A stretch of 50,049 nucleotides of DNA from a virus. Of the stretch, positions 36,004-42,951 are shown piece after piece (the first letter of the stretch is position 1; each line of letters begins with the position of its first letter). Under the pieces are notes generated by a model. It saw only the letters and a list, made by a program, of their open reading frames with translations, was not told the origin of the DNA and made no database searches. The stretch lies in IMG/VR virus record IMGVR_UViG_3300036859_001054, positions 1 to 50,049 of that record. One strand, written 5' to 3'. The position numbers and the translations under genes are program-made.

Positions 36004-37196
36004 GTGGCCACCGCCTGCACGCCGGTGCCCTTGCACGCAGGGCACTTGCCCCAGCGCTTCTGGTCCTCGCCTGGAAGAAATTCATCCGCCTCCACGTTGC
36101 CGATCCCCTTGCAGCGCGGACACGGAGGCCCGGTGGGCTTCTTCGATGCGGGCTCAGCCGGCTGGACCGTGCGGCCGTTGCGGAGGGCCTTCATGATGGC
36201 GAAGAAGTCCGATCTCGGATTCGCGCGCGCGGCCGCCCGCAACCACTGGTGGCTCACGCCCTGGCGCCGGAGGTCCTCGAGCGCGGACTGCTTCGCCTCG
36301 GGCCCGGGCATCTTGAAGCGCTGGAAGGCCGCCAGGGTGATGGCGAGCTCCTCGGATTCCAGCTTCTCGCCTGTTCTTGCAGGGGCCTCCGAGGGGGGCG
36401 ACGTCGATCGAGATCCGGATCCTGCGCCGTCGGAGCCCTGCGGATCGGGGGCTTGACCCCCCTTGGGTTCCTGCTCGGTCCCTGAAATGTCCCTGGGCGG
36501 GCGCTCTTCCTCCCTCTTAGGAAGGGTAGGGGAAGGGGAAGGGAAGGGAACGGCGGGACCGTCCCGCTTGTCCCGCGGGACAGCGTGCGTAAGTCCATGG
36601 CCGCCAGTGGAGCTTGCGGGGATTTGCGGTTTTGTTCCGTCCGAAACCCGGTGAAAACCCGGTGAATCCCCGCGTTTTCCCGGCGAATCCCCGGTGGAAG
36701 CCCGGCGTCCACCCGCGGTTGAACCTTCCGGGGCTTTTGAAGGTTCAAGTTCCAGTTGACCCGCCTCGAGGGCCTTTCGGGCCGCCTCTTCGGCCTCCTG
36801 CCGGCGCTTCTCGGCGGCGCGGCGGCGCTGCTCGCGCTTGCGATCGCGCTCGTAGATGCGCTCCGCGATGATGTCGCCCTGGTGCTCGTGCCAGTCGTGG
36901 ACGACGTAGGTCCGTCCGTCCGGATCCATGTCGAGGAAGCCCACCTTGAGGAGCGCATGGACGAACTTCTTCGGGTTGCCGCTCCAGAGCGCCGCGGTGG
37001 CCACCATGTCGGCGGTCCACTTCACCAGGCGCCCCTCGTCGGTGCGCGTCATCGTCCGGCACCAGAGCGCGTTGACGTGCCCGAACGCGGCCGCCAGGGC
37101 GCAGCTCTTCGCGACCTTCTGCTTCGCATAGAGCAGCTCCGCGAGCTTCCGGAACTTCCAGTGGTCCGGCGCCGCCGGGTCGAGCATCACCTTCAT
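36000..37196 (-). CDS. Replication initiator-like protein (phage O/DnaD type) with internal origin and zinc-ribbon C-terminus
   Basis: 398 residues. The first about 120 form a winged-helix replication-organiser domain (PDHWKFRKLAELLYAKQKVA, GHVNALWCRTMTRTDEGRLV, GFLDMDPDGRTYVVHDWHEH). A basic helix follows (ERDRKREQRRRAAEKRRQEA). The middle (about 145-270) is disordered, Pro/Gly/Ser-rich, and its DNA holds phased iterons (36645-36708). Residues 275-335 are helical. The C-terminus has two DnaJ-like motifs, CPRCKGIGN and CPACKGTGV, forming a zinc ribbon. The resemblance to lambda O is in plan: a DNA-binding N-domain, origin iterons within the gene, and a helicase-loading C-part. Role inferred by plan. 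Confidence 0.75.
   Translation of the reverse strand: MKVMLDPAAPDHWKFRKLAELLYAKQKVAKSCALAAAFGHVNALWCRTMTRTDEGRLVKWTADMVATAALWSGNPKKFVHALLKVGFLDMDPDGRTYVVHDWHEHQGDIIAERIYERDRKREQRRRAAEKRRQEAEEAARKALEAGQLELEPSKAPEGSTAGGRRASTGDSPGKRGDSPGFHRVSDGTKPQIPASSTGGHGLTHAVPRDKRDGPAVPFPSPSPTLPKREEERPPRDISGTEQEPKGGQAPDPQGSDGAGSGSRSTSPPSEAPARTGEKLESEELAITLAAFQRFKMPGPEAKQSALEDLRRQGVSHQWLRAAARANPRSDFFAIMKALRNGRTVQPAEPASKKPTGPPCPRCKGIGNVEADEFLPGEDQKRWGKCPACKGTGVQAVAT
36645..36708. other. Candidate replication origin: phased CCCGG iterons in the replication gene
   Basis: The motif CCCG(G/C) begins at 36647, 36658, 36669, 36679, 36690 and 36701, that is every 10-11 bp. The best copies are AACCCGGTGAA at 36645-36655 and 36656-36666, exactly repeated. 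The spacing is one helical turn and not a multiple of three, so the repeats cross reading frames and are not explained by an amino-acid repeat. Confidence 0.6.
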
Positions 37197-37203
37197 GGCG
37201 TTG

Positions 37204-37698
37204 TCATCTCGTGCTCAGGTGGTAGATCGCAATGGCGGCCGCATCTGCGGCGTCGAGCGGGGGATCCTCGCGCAGGCCGAGAAGGGCCTTGACCACGGCC
37301 GCGACCCGCAGCTTGTCCGCGCCGCCATGGCCCGTGATCATCTTCCAGACCTGCGGCGAGTACTCGTGGAAGGAGAGCGCCGCGGCCCCGATAAGCCCGA
37401 GCGCCAGACCGCGCGCGCCGGCGATCCCCAGGGTCGCCATGTGGTTTTTGTTGCAGAACGGCCGCTCGACGGCCGCTTCGGCCCCCAAGTCGTGCGCGCG
37501 GTCCACGATCGGGGCGAGCTCGGTCAGGAGCTGCCCAAGGCGCCGATGGAGCGGCATCTTCTCGGGCAGGACGATGGTCCCGAGGCCGAGCGGCTTGAAC
37601 CGCCCAGCCCCGAGATCCCCGCCGCCCTCGACCAGGGCCCAGCCGCAGAAGTTGGTCCCCGGGTCGATGCCCAGCGCGTGGCGCGTCCTGCTTCCCAT
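37204..37698 (-). CDS. ruvC: Holliday junction resolvase RuvC
   Basis: 164 residues with RuvC's RNase H fold. Acidic residues are visible in order: Asp12 in GIDPGTNFCGWAL, Glu78 in AAVERPFCNKNHMATLG, and Asp149/Asp152 near the C-terminus in PPLDAADAAAIAIYHL. The helical middle with GIAGARGLALGLIGAAALSF and QVWKMITGHGGADKLRVAAV is typical. The protein would cut four-way junctions during recombination and packaging of branched DNA. It lies 7 nt upstream of the replication gene on the same transcript. Assignment is confident. Confidence 0.9.
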   Translation of the reverse strand: MGSRTRHALGIDPGTNFCGWALVEGGGDLGAGRFKPLGLGTIVLPEKMPLHRRLGQLLTELAPIVDRAHDLGAEAAVERPFCNKNHMATLGIAGARGLALGLIGAAALSFHEYSPQVWKMITGHGGADKLRVAAVVKALLGLREDPPLDAADAAAIAIYHLSTR

Positions 37699-37704
37699 GG
37701 ACCG

Positions 37705-38028
37705 CTACGCCGAGTCCCGCTTCTTCTCTTCGCGGGCGCCCTTGGAGCCGGCCTTCTTCACGCGGCGGCGCTTCCACTTCTTGGAGCCCTCCGACAGGTA
37801 CCACTCGTCGTTGCCGCTGCGCCGGACGCTGACGCCCTGCGCCTCGACAATCTCGACGCACCGATCGTTGAGTTCGCGCTCTTTCTTCTGCATCGTGTTC
37901 CGGTCCGCCCGGAGCTTCTTGAGCGCGTCTTGGGCCTCCTCGAGTTCGACCGCCCACTTAGGCTGCACGCCGGCGATCCGGCCCTGCTTCAGCTCCGGAT
38001 CCTTCTCGTCGTCCTTGCTTCCGCCCAT
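37705..38028 (-). CDS. Small charged coiled-coil protein (107 aa)
   Basis: Helix WAVELEEAQDALKKLRADRN and TMQKKERELNDRCVEIVEAQ, then a strand SVRRSGNDEWYLS and a strongly basic tail with KKWKRRRVKKAGSKGAREEK. The basic tail suggests nucleic-acid binding. It is 6 nt upstream of the RuvC gene. It might be a resolvase or replication accessory. The family was not recognised. Confidence 0.6.
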   Translation of the reverse strand: MGGSKDDEKDPELKQGRIAGVQPKWAVELEEAQDALKKLRADRNTMQKKERELNDRCVEIVEAQGVSVRRSGNDEWYLSEGSKKWKRRRVKKAGSKGAREEKKRDSA

Positions 38029-38053
38029 CTCGGGCCTCCTTGGGTTGGGGTTC

Positions 38054-38239
38054 CTATTGCGGGATCACAGTGACCTTGCCCTTGTCGTCGACCCGGAAGA
38101 GCGCGGACACGCCATGCTCCTCGCGCAGGTGCCTCTGAAGCACGAACTCGATCTGCTCCATGCCCTGCGTCGTCTGGCCCGTCCAGTCGCAGAGGTTGCA
38201 CCAGACCTTGCCCGTCTCGTCGTTGCCGCCGTAGCTCAT
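38054..38239 (-). CDS. Small C2H2-like zinc-finger protein (61 aa)
   Basis: MSYGGNDETGKVWCNLCDWT with a Cys pair 3 residues apart (CNLC) and a matching HLREEH, giving a C-x2-C...H-x4-H finger. A short strand tail GVSALFRVDDKGKVTVIP follows. Its ATG overlaps the stop of the thioredoxin-like gene (ATGA). A single finger of this type is common in small phage proteins that bind DNA or proteins. Specific role unknown. Confidence 0.6.
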   Translation of the reverse strand: MSYGGNDETGKVWCNLCDWTGQTTQGMEQIEFVLQRHLREEHGVSALFRVDDKGKVTVIPQ

Positions 38240-38577
38240 TTCGTGTCCTTCTCAATGGCGCGCTCAAGAAGCCGCTCCATCGTGTCGCGGTCGACGTTGC
38301 CCATGCACCGGCCGAACTCCACGCCGCGGCAGAAGATCACGATGCACGGCAGCTCCAGGGCGCGGTACGCGGCCTGGGGCGTCGGGTTCTCGTCCACGTC
38401 GATGCGGACGAAGATGATCCGATCGTCCCAGTCCTCCGCGATGGCCTGGATCCGGTTGTGGACCACAAGGCAGCTCCACGTCCCCTCGCGGAACTCCACG
38501 AGGACCGGCGACGCGGCCGCCTCGAGCACCTTGTCGAGCATCTGGTCGGTCACCGTGGGTATGTGCATCGCCTTCAT
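38236..38577 (-). CDS. Thioredoxin-fold protein with a degenerate active site
   Basis: 113 residues. The start MKAMHIPTVTDQML overlaps the previous stop (ATGA). It follows the thioredoxin order: MLDKVLEAAASPVLVEFREG, then TWSCLVVHNRIQAIAEDW in place of the CxxC helix, DDRIIFVRIDVDENP, AYRALELPCIVIFCRG with the cis-Pro loop, and a final helix DTMERLLERAIEKD. The usual CxxC reads W-S-C-L-V-V, so only one Cys remains and dithiol exchange is not expected. It may be a binding platform, as thioredoxin is for T7 polymerase, but no polymerase gene is visible here. Fold call is firm; role open. Confidence 0.8.
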   Translation of the reverse strand: MKAMHIPTVTDQMLDKVLEAAASPVLVEFREGTWSCLVVHNRIQAIAEDWDDRIIFVRIDVDENPTPQAAYRALELPCIVIFCRGVEFGRCMGNVDRDTMERLLERAIEKDTK

Positions 38578-38759
38578 CGGAACTCGTTGGCTTTCGGGCA
38601 ATCGGCGAAGTGGTTCACGCCCTCCTCGGTGTAGGGTGCGCGCTTGCCGTTCTTCGTGATGAGCCACCAGATCTTCTTCCCGCAGCCGCGGCACTGGCCC
38701 TCCTGCCCGACGGCTTTCAGCAGGTCCTTGATCCGCTCCTCGGGGGGTTTCAGGGGCAT
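38574..38759 (-). CDS. Small zinc-binding protein (61 aa)
   Basis: Start at MPLKPPEERIKDLLKAVGQE. CRGCGKKIWWLITKNGKRAP is followed by VNHFADCPKANEFR. The C-x2-C and the later H...C make one zinc site, and the 'C..C......W..T..GK..P......HF..CP' pattern is common in phage genomes. It is coupled to both neighbours (ATGA and TGATG overlaps). Function unknown. Confidence 0.65.
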   Translation of the reverse strand: MPLKPPEERIKDLLKAVGQEGQCRGCGKKIWWLITKNGKRAPYTEEGVNHFADCPKANEFR

Positions 38760-39256
38760 CACTTCCACCTTTCCAGCTTGGTCTTCGAATGGACGTAGAG
38801 CGGGTGGCGTGGCGAGCCATCCTTCGTCTTGCCGAGGCACCACAGCGGCTTGTTGGCGATGGCCGGGTAGCACTGGAGTTGCCCGACGAGAGCATCAGCC
38901 CACTTGCGCATGCAGCCGTCGAGCACTCCCCACGCGGCGATCACGATCTGCGACTCCGCAATCGCGCCGACGACGTATTTCTCACCCGCCTCGGGGAACA
39001 TCAGGTCGTGATCGTGATGGGGCAGCTTGCGCGGGTCGGTCGAGATGAACGGAGAGATGTTGACGAGGATCATCCGGCCGTAACCGAACGACTCGGTGAA
39101 GCTGATGATGCGCGTGCAGGTCGGGTCGTCGTAGTCCTTGCCGGCGACCGATGGATTGGCCCCGATCCAGCACGCCGTCCCCTTCTCGGGAGCCCATGAG
39201 CGGGACAGTCGCCACCGATGGACATGGCCCTGGCTGAAGACAGCGTCGCGGATCAT
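38759..39256 (-). CDS. DUF1643 family protein (165 aa)
   Basis: MIRDAVFSQGHVHRWRLSRS, then WIGANPSVAGKDYDDPTCTR, FTESFGYGRMILVNISPFIS, then DPRKLPHHDHDL. The pattern 'Y R...L.R.W', 'NPS.A....DPT..R....A...GYG...V.N...' is that of DUF1643. Related phage and bacterial proteins are uncharacterised; they are sometimes found with nucleoside or DNA-modifying genes. C-terminal LYVHSKTKLERWK closes it. The ATG overlaps the upstream stop (ATGA). Family match is strong by eye. Confidence 0.78.
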   Translation of the reverse strand: MIRDAVFSQGHVHRWRLSRSWAPEKGTACWIGANPSVAGKDYDDPTCTRIISFTESFGYGRMILVNISPFISTDPRKLPHHDHDLMFPEAGEKYVVGAIAESQIVIAAWGVLDGCMRKWADALVGQLQCYPAIANKPLWCLGKTKDGSPRHPLYVHSKTKLERWK

Positions 39257-39669
39257 GGGCGGGTGCCCTCCGGCTCTCGACGGTCGATGAAATGCTCCGG
39301 TACGCTGACCTTCCATTCGCCGTGGGGATGACACTCGGGTGAATGGTCGAAGGAAACGACGGCGAGCTTGGAGATCGGCATGCGCGTCCGCTCTGTGACG
39401 TAGCCGAAGCAGACCATCCGGATCCGGCAGACGCCGTGATGTTCGGGCTGGACGACCTGAGAAGTTCCCTGGTAGCCGAATCCCTTGATGCAGGTGTCGC
39501 AGAAGACCGCGATCGCGCCGTCGGGAGGCAGCTTGCACACGACGCACCCCCAGCCGGTTCCGGCGATTGGGGCCTTGAGGTGCAGCTGGGTCACGTTTCG
39601 GACATTCGCTCCCTCGCGCCTGGTCAGGCCGCAGCAGCAGCACGCCCCGAAGTCGTCAACGGGCGTCAT
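39253..39669 (-). CDS. Cys/His-rich small protein (138 aa)
   Basis: Several metal-binding pairs: FGACCCCGLTR, GCVVCKLPPDG and FCDTCIKGFGYQG, then a His-rich part (QPEHHGVCRIRM, FDHSPECHPHGEW). Two zinc sites are likely. It is coupled by ATGA to the DUF1643 gene and to the sigma factor gene. This treble-clef-like plan occurs in several phage accessory proteins of unknown role. It could act with the sigma factor, but that is inferred from coupling alone. Confidence 0.6.
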   Translation of the reverse strand: MTPVDDFGACCCCGLTRREGANVRNVTQLHLKAPIAGTGWGCVVCKLPPDGAIAVFCDTCIKGFGYQGTSQVVQPEHHGVCRIRMVCFGYVTERTRMPISKLAVVSFDHSPECHPHGEWKVSVPEHFIDRREPEGTRP

Positions 39670-40214
39670 CCTGGTCCTCCCGCCAGCCGCCGGCGCAGAG
39701 TGTGAATTGCTCGCGCGTGCAGTTGGCAAACGCGCGACTCCGACAGCCCCATCAGCTGGCCGATCTGCTTCAGGGTGTAGTTGCCGCGGTAGTAGTGGTC
39801 GAGGACCTCCACCTGCTTCGCGGTGAGGATCTCGCGCAGGCGCCGCCAGAGGTCCCGGTCGCCGGCGATCCGGACCGGATCCTCGCGGCGGTCGACCGCC
39901 TCGGGAAACTCGTGCGGGTAGCGGAGATCCGGCGCGAAGCCACTCATGGACTGCATCCCGATCGCCGGTTCCTTCCGGCTCCGCACCAGGCGTGGGACCC
40001 AGTCGAGCTCGCGCAGCTCGTCGAGCACGTGGCCGCGCATCCGGTGCGGGGCGTAGGTCGAGAAGCTGACCCCGCGCTTCGGGTCGAAGCGCCGGATGGC
40101 GTCGACGAGGCCGAGCGCCGCGGTCGACCGCACGTCGTCCGTGTCCACGTGGTTCGGCAATCTGTCTTTCATCCGGTCCGCCAGGTACGTGACCATTCCC
40201 CACCGCTCCCGCAA
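39666..40214 (-). CDS. Phage-encoded sigma factor, FliA/sigma-28-like
   Basis: 182 residues. The TTG start is supported by GAGGAG six nt upstream (an internal ATG at 40196 is the alternative). Region 2 is clear: VDTDDVRSTAALGLVDAIRR, FDPKRGVSFSTYAPHRMRGH, VLDELRELDWVPRLVRSR. Region 4 is TAKQVEVLDHYYRGNYTLKQ, IGQLMGLSESRVCQLHARAI. Region 3 is shortened and region 1 absent, as in FliA-type factors. It would redirect host RNA polymerase, most simply to late genes. It ends the coupled gene run that starts at 38236. Function as a sigma factor is well supported; its target promoters are not known. Confidence 0.86.
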   Translation of the reverse strand: MRERWGMVTYLADRMKDRLPNHVDTDDVRSTAALGLVDAIRRFDPKRGVSFSTYAPHRMRGHVLDELRELDWVPRLVRSRKEPAIGMQSMSGFAPDLRYPHEFPEAVDRREDPVRIAGDRDLWRRLREILTAKQVEVLDHYYRGNYTLKQIGQLMGLSESRVCQLHARAIHTLRRRLAGGPG

Positions 40215-40254
40215 GATCCGCTCCTCGCGGATCCGCTGCTCGACCCAGCCCAGG

Positions 40255-40881
40255 TCAAAACGTCTCCACTTCGGAGGCCACCTCCTCGAGGCGCGCGGCC
40301 TGCTTGAGCTGCTTCTCCGCGACCGCGGTGATCCGCTCCGCGCTCTCCCTGAGGAGCCGGACGCGCAGGCGGATCTGCTGGATCAGCTCGGTCCCATCCT
40401 GGCCGGCCTCGGGGTCCACCCGGCGGGCCCGCCTCGAGTTATCGCGCGGCTTCCGCGGTCCGCCGCGCCTCGGGGCCCGCGTCGGCTTCTCGCTCTTCGG
40501 GGTTCCGTCGCAGTGCTTCTCGTGCTTGCCTCGGGGCCCGGCGGCGCCGCCCAACTGGCGGCCGCATCCGCGCCGGCAGGGGCCGGCCTCGCTGAGCGGG
40601 GGCAGGGGTTCGTTCTTGGCCACGTTCGTCTCCTCTCTCTCGGGTTCGGGTACGGGTTTCGGATCAGGCCGTTGAGCGTCGCCATCGGTCGGCGGTCGCG
40701 CATCGGGTATGCAATGGGGGGGGGTGACCCCTCCCGGACTTCGGACGGCCGATGTGGCGAAGCGGTAGAGGCAGCGGTTGGTGGTGCACTGCCAGACGAA
40801 GAGGACGCCGTCGCGGCCGCAGGCGTCGGAGGGGCCCCAGCACTCGGGGCAGGGCGGGCTCTTTGGAATCCCCTCTCCCAT
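40255..40881 (-). CDS. Zinc-binding hypothetical protein with an internal start (208 aa)
   Basis: The start is MGEGIPKSPPCPECWGPSDA with AAGGAGAGCGACTC upstream. The first 45 residues carry CPECWGPSDACG and VWQCTTNRCLYRF (zinc ribbon). A Pro-rich linker follows. The second half begins VAKNEPLPPLSEAGPCRRGC, which also has its own AGAGGAGACGAAC box and could start independently. CRRGCGRQL...H-x3-C makes a second zinc site like one in the gene before it. The C-terminus is a helix ELIQQIRLRVRLLRESAERI. The frame overlaps the open frame 40383-41156 by nearly 500 nt. Confidence 0.6.
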   Translation of the reverse strand: MGEGIPKSPPCPECWGPSDACGRDGVLFVWQCTTNRCLYRFATSAVRSPGGVTPPHCIPDARPPTDGDAQRPDPKPVPEPEREETNVAKNEPLPPLSEAGPCRRGCGRQLGGAAGPRGKHEKHCDGTPKSEKPTRAPRRGGPRKPRDNSRRARRVDPEAGQDGTELIQQIRLRVRLLRESAERITAVAEKQLKQAARLEEVASEVETF

Positions 40882-41156
40882 GAGTCGCTCTCCTTGGTGC
40901 GCGGAATCGGCGCGGATCCGTCGCAGTTCTGCTCGTGGCTGCCGCTCGACAGTTTTCCCCTGAAGTGGCGCCCGCATCCCTTCGCGCAGGGTCGGGTCAG
41001 CGCCTGGCCGTGCTTGCCGAACCGCGGCCGTCCGACCGGGGCGTGCCGCTCGATGTGAGGGCCGAGCTCCTCGGGAGACTTGAACTTGTCCGGACACTCC
41101 GGGCAGTTGAAGACTCGATCTCTGACTTCGGGCCACTTTGCCCCCTCACTCGCCAC
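40383..41156 (-). CDS. C2H2 zinc-finger protein, long overlap with next gene
   Basis: The GTG start is preceded by GGAGGGGGG. The first about 100 residues are protein-like: a C2H2 finger (FNCPECPDKFKSPEELGPHI, ERH), then CAKGCGRHFRGKLSSGSHEQ with NC, a C-x3-C...H-x3-C site like that in the 40255-40881 product. The remaining 150 residues are Pro/Ala/Arg/Ser-rich and lie opposite the other gene's frame; they look like overlap translation. Either the real gene is long, or a stop codon has been lost by mutation or sequencing error near 40880. Role unknown. Confidence 0.5.
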   Translation of the reverse strand: MASEGAKWPEVRDRVFNCPECPDKFKSPEELGPHIERHAPVGRPRFGKHGQALTRPCAKGCGRHFRGKLSSGSHEQNCDGSAPIPRTKESDSWERGFQRARPAPSAGAPPTPAAATASSSSGSAPPTAASTASPHRPSEVREGSPPPIAYPMRDRRPMATLNGLIRNPYPNPRERRRTWPRTNPCPRSARPAPAGADAAASWAAPPGPEASTRSTATEPRRARSRRGPRGAADRGSRAITRGGPAGWTPRPARMGPS

Positions 41157-41199
41157 CGTTCCCCCCTCCGCTCCGCTGCAATCGACTGCAGCCGGTGGT

Positions 41200-42951
41200 T
41201 TACTTCTTGGTCTTCTTCGCCAGCTTGGCCTTGAGCTTGTCGGCCTTCGTGTAGTCCGCGTCGGTGGCGCACTTCGAGCAGATCCCGCAGTTGGTCGCGC
41301 GATCGAGGAGGATCCAACTGCACCCGCCGGGGCAGGCGTTCAGCTCGGTGCATTTGCAGCGGCCGCACGTCGGTTCGGGGAAGGCCTTGCCGGCGTCGGC
41401 GGCCTCCCAAGCGGCCTTCAGCTGCTTCTTGATCTTGTCGACGGGGACCTTCCATCGCTTGCACGCGTCGAGGACCAGCTTCTCGTCGGGCGAGTCGTAG
41501 TCGGCCAGGAGCGTGCACCGGAGGTACCGGATGAGGTCCTTCTCCTTCAGCTTGAGGATGTGCTTGTCGTGCTGGCCGTAGCCCTCGGCCCACGGGAAGA
41601 TCCGCGCCAGATCCTGGGGCTGATCTCCGCGCGACGCGTAGATGGCCAGCTGCTGGAGGTCCTCGAGTTCGAGCTTGGGCGGGCCGGCGTCGACGGCCGC
41701 GATGTAGAGCGCGGTGAGGAGCTCACCATCCCGCTTCTGCTTGAGCGCCGCAGCCTCGGCGGTCTTCTTCTCCTTCTCGATCTGCGCCTGGGTCTTGGGC
41801 TTGGCCGGCGAGGATCCGCTGTAGTCGCGATAGGTCGGCTTGGGATTGTGGACGCTGCAGGACGCCGCGGTGCAGATCTCGATGATCTTCCCGCGGCTCG
41901 CGCCCTCGAACATGATCCCCAGGCCCGCGTTCCGGCACTTCTTCTTCCCGATTCGATGCCATTCGCCCAGTCGCTTCACCCCGGCGCGGCCCTCGACCGG
42001 CGCCAGCCGCCAGTTGTACTGCTCCTCGGAGATCACGACGACCTTGTCGTCCTGGGCCTTCAGCTCCTTGATCTTCAGGTCGATCCAGGCGTTGAACTTG
42101 TCCTTGAAGCAGGCGCGGTCCGTGCAGACCGTGTCCTTCTGGATCTCGGGGAAAAGGCCGGGGCTGTTGCCGGTCCGTTTCGGGCAGGTCGCGCAAGGGC
42201 CGGCCTTCGGGACGAGGTCGGCGTCCGCCATGTCCCAGGGCATCTTCGCGAGGTCGGTGTGGATCTCGCCCTCGATCCAGTTCGACAGATCCCGGACGGT
42301 GATGAGCGTCTTGGCGGCCGACTTCTTGTGGCCCCAGTCCTCGGGATCTCCGTCGGCGACGTCGACCTCGTGGACGCAGCGGCCGAGCGCGGCCTTCTGA
42401 TCGTCGGGGACCAGGCGCGCGATCAGGACGGCGTGGCCGGCCGTGATCCGATCCTCCAGAAACGCCTTCTTCGCCGGATCGATCAACTCCGCGAGCTTGA
42501 GGCGCTGGTAGATGTACGAGCTGGACTTCCCGACCTTCGCCGCCAGCCCGTCGACGTCGTACCTGCCCGTCGTGAGGAGCGACTGGTAGCCCTCGCCTTC
42601 CTCGAGCGGGTGCACGTCCTGGCGCTGCAGGTTCTCAATCACCTGCGCTTCAAGCGCCTGGTCGTCGCTCAGCTCCCGCACCAGGACCGGGATCTCGGAG
42701 AGCCCCGCCTTCTTCGCGGCGCGGTACCGGCGCGCCCCGGCGACGATCTCGAAGTGGCCGTCGACCGGCCGCACGAGCGGCGGGACGATGATGCCCTTCT
42801 CCTTCACGCTCTTCGCCAGGTCCTCGAGGGCCTGCGCGTTGAACGTCTTCCGCGGATTCGTCTTCGACTCCCGAATCTTCTCGAGCGGGAGGATCTTGTA
42901 CGCCTGGTCCTTCGCCTCGAGGATGCCCGTGTCTGCCGTGCCCGTCGTCAT
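41200..42951 (-). CDS. Large ParB/Spo0J-like protein with Cys-rich C-terminus
   Basis: 583 residues. The ParB N-domain shows ILPLEKIRESKTNPRKTFNA, HFEIVAGARRYRAAKKAGLS and VIENLQRQDVHPLEEGEGYQ (residues 106-120). A helix-turn-helix follows at 131-156 (VDGLAAKVGKSSSYIYQRLK). A Cys cluster reads CATCPKRTG...CTDRACFKDKF, as in phage and plasmid ParB relatives. The tail has CGRCKCTELNACPGGCSWIL and CGICSKC, a further zinc site. It may bind the 16-bp palindrome found at 4664 and 34782. The ATG overlaps the HerA-like gene (ATGA). The ParB assignment is strong; the partition role is inferred. Confidence 0.85.
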   Translation of the reverse strand: MTTGTADTGILEAKDQAYKILPLEKIRESKTNPRKTFNAQALEDLAKSVKEKGIIVPPLVRPVDGHFEIVAGARRYRAAKKAGLSEIPVLVRELSDDQALEAQVIENLQRQDVHPLEEGEGYQSLLTTGRYDVDGLAAKVGKSSSYIYQRLKLAELIDPAKKAFLEDRITAGHAVLIARLVPDDQKAALGRCVHEVDVADGDPEDWGHKKSAAKTLITVRDLSNWIEGEIHTDLAKMPWDMADADLVPKAGPCATCPKRTGNSPGLFPEIQKDTVCTDRACFKDKFNAWIDLKIKELKAQDDKVVVISEEQYNWRLAPVEGRAGVKRLGEWHRIGKKKCRNAGLGIMFEGASRGKIIEICTAASCSVHNPKPTYRDYSGSSPAKPKTQAQIEKEKKTAEAAALKQKRDGELLTALYIAAVDAGPPKLELEDLQQLAIYASRGDQPQDLARIFPWAEGYGQHDKHILKLKEKDLIRYLRCTLLADYDSPDEKLVLDACKRWKVPVDKIKKQLKAAWEAADAGKAFPEPTCGRCKCTELNACPGGCSWILLDRATNCGICSKCATDADYTKADKLKAKLAKKTKK

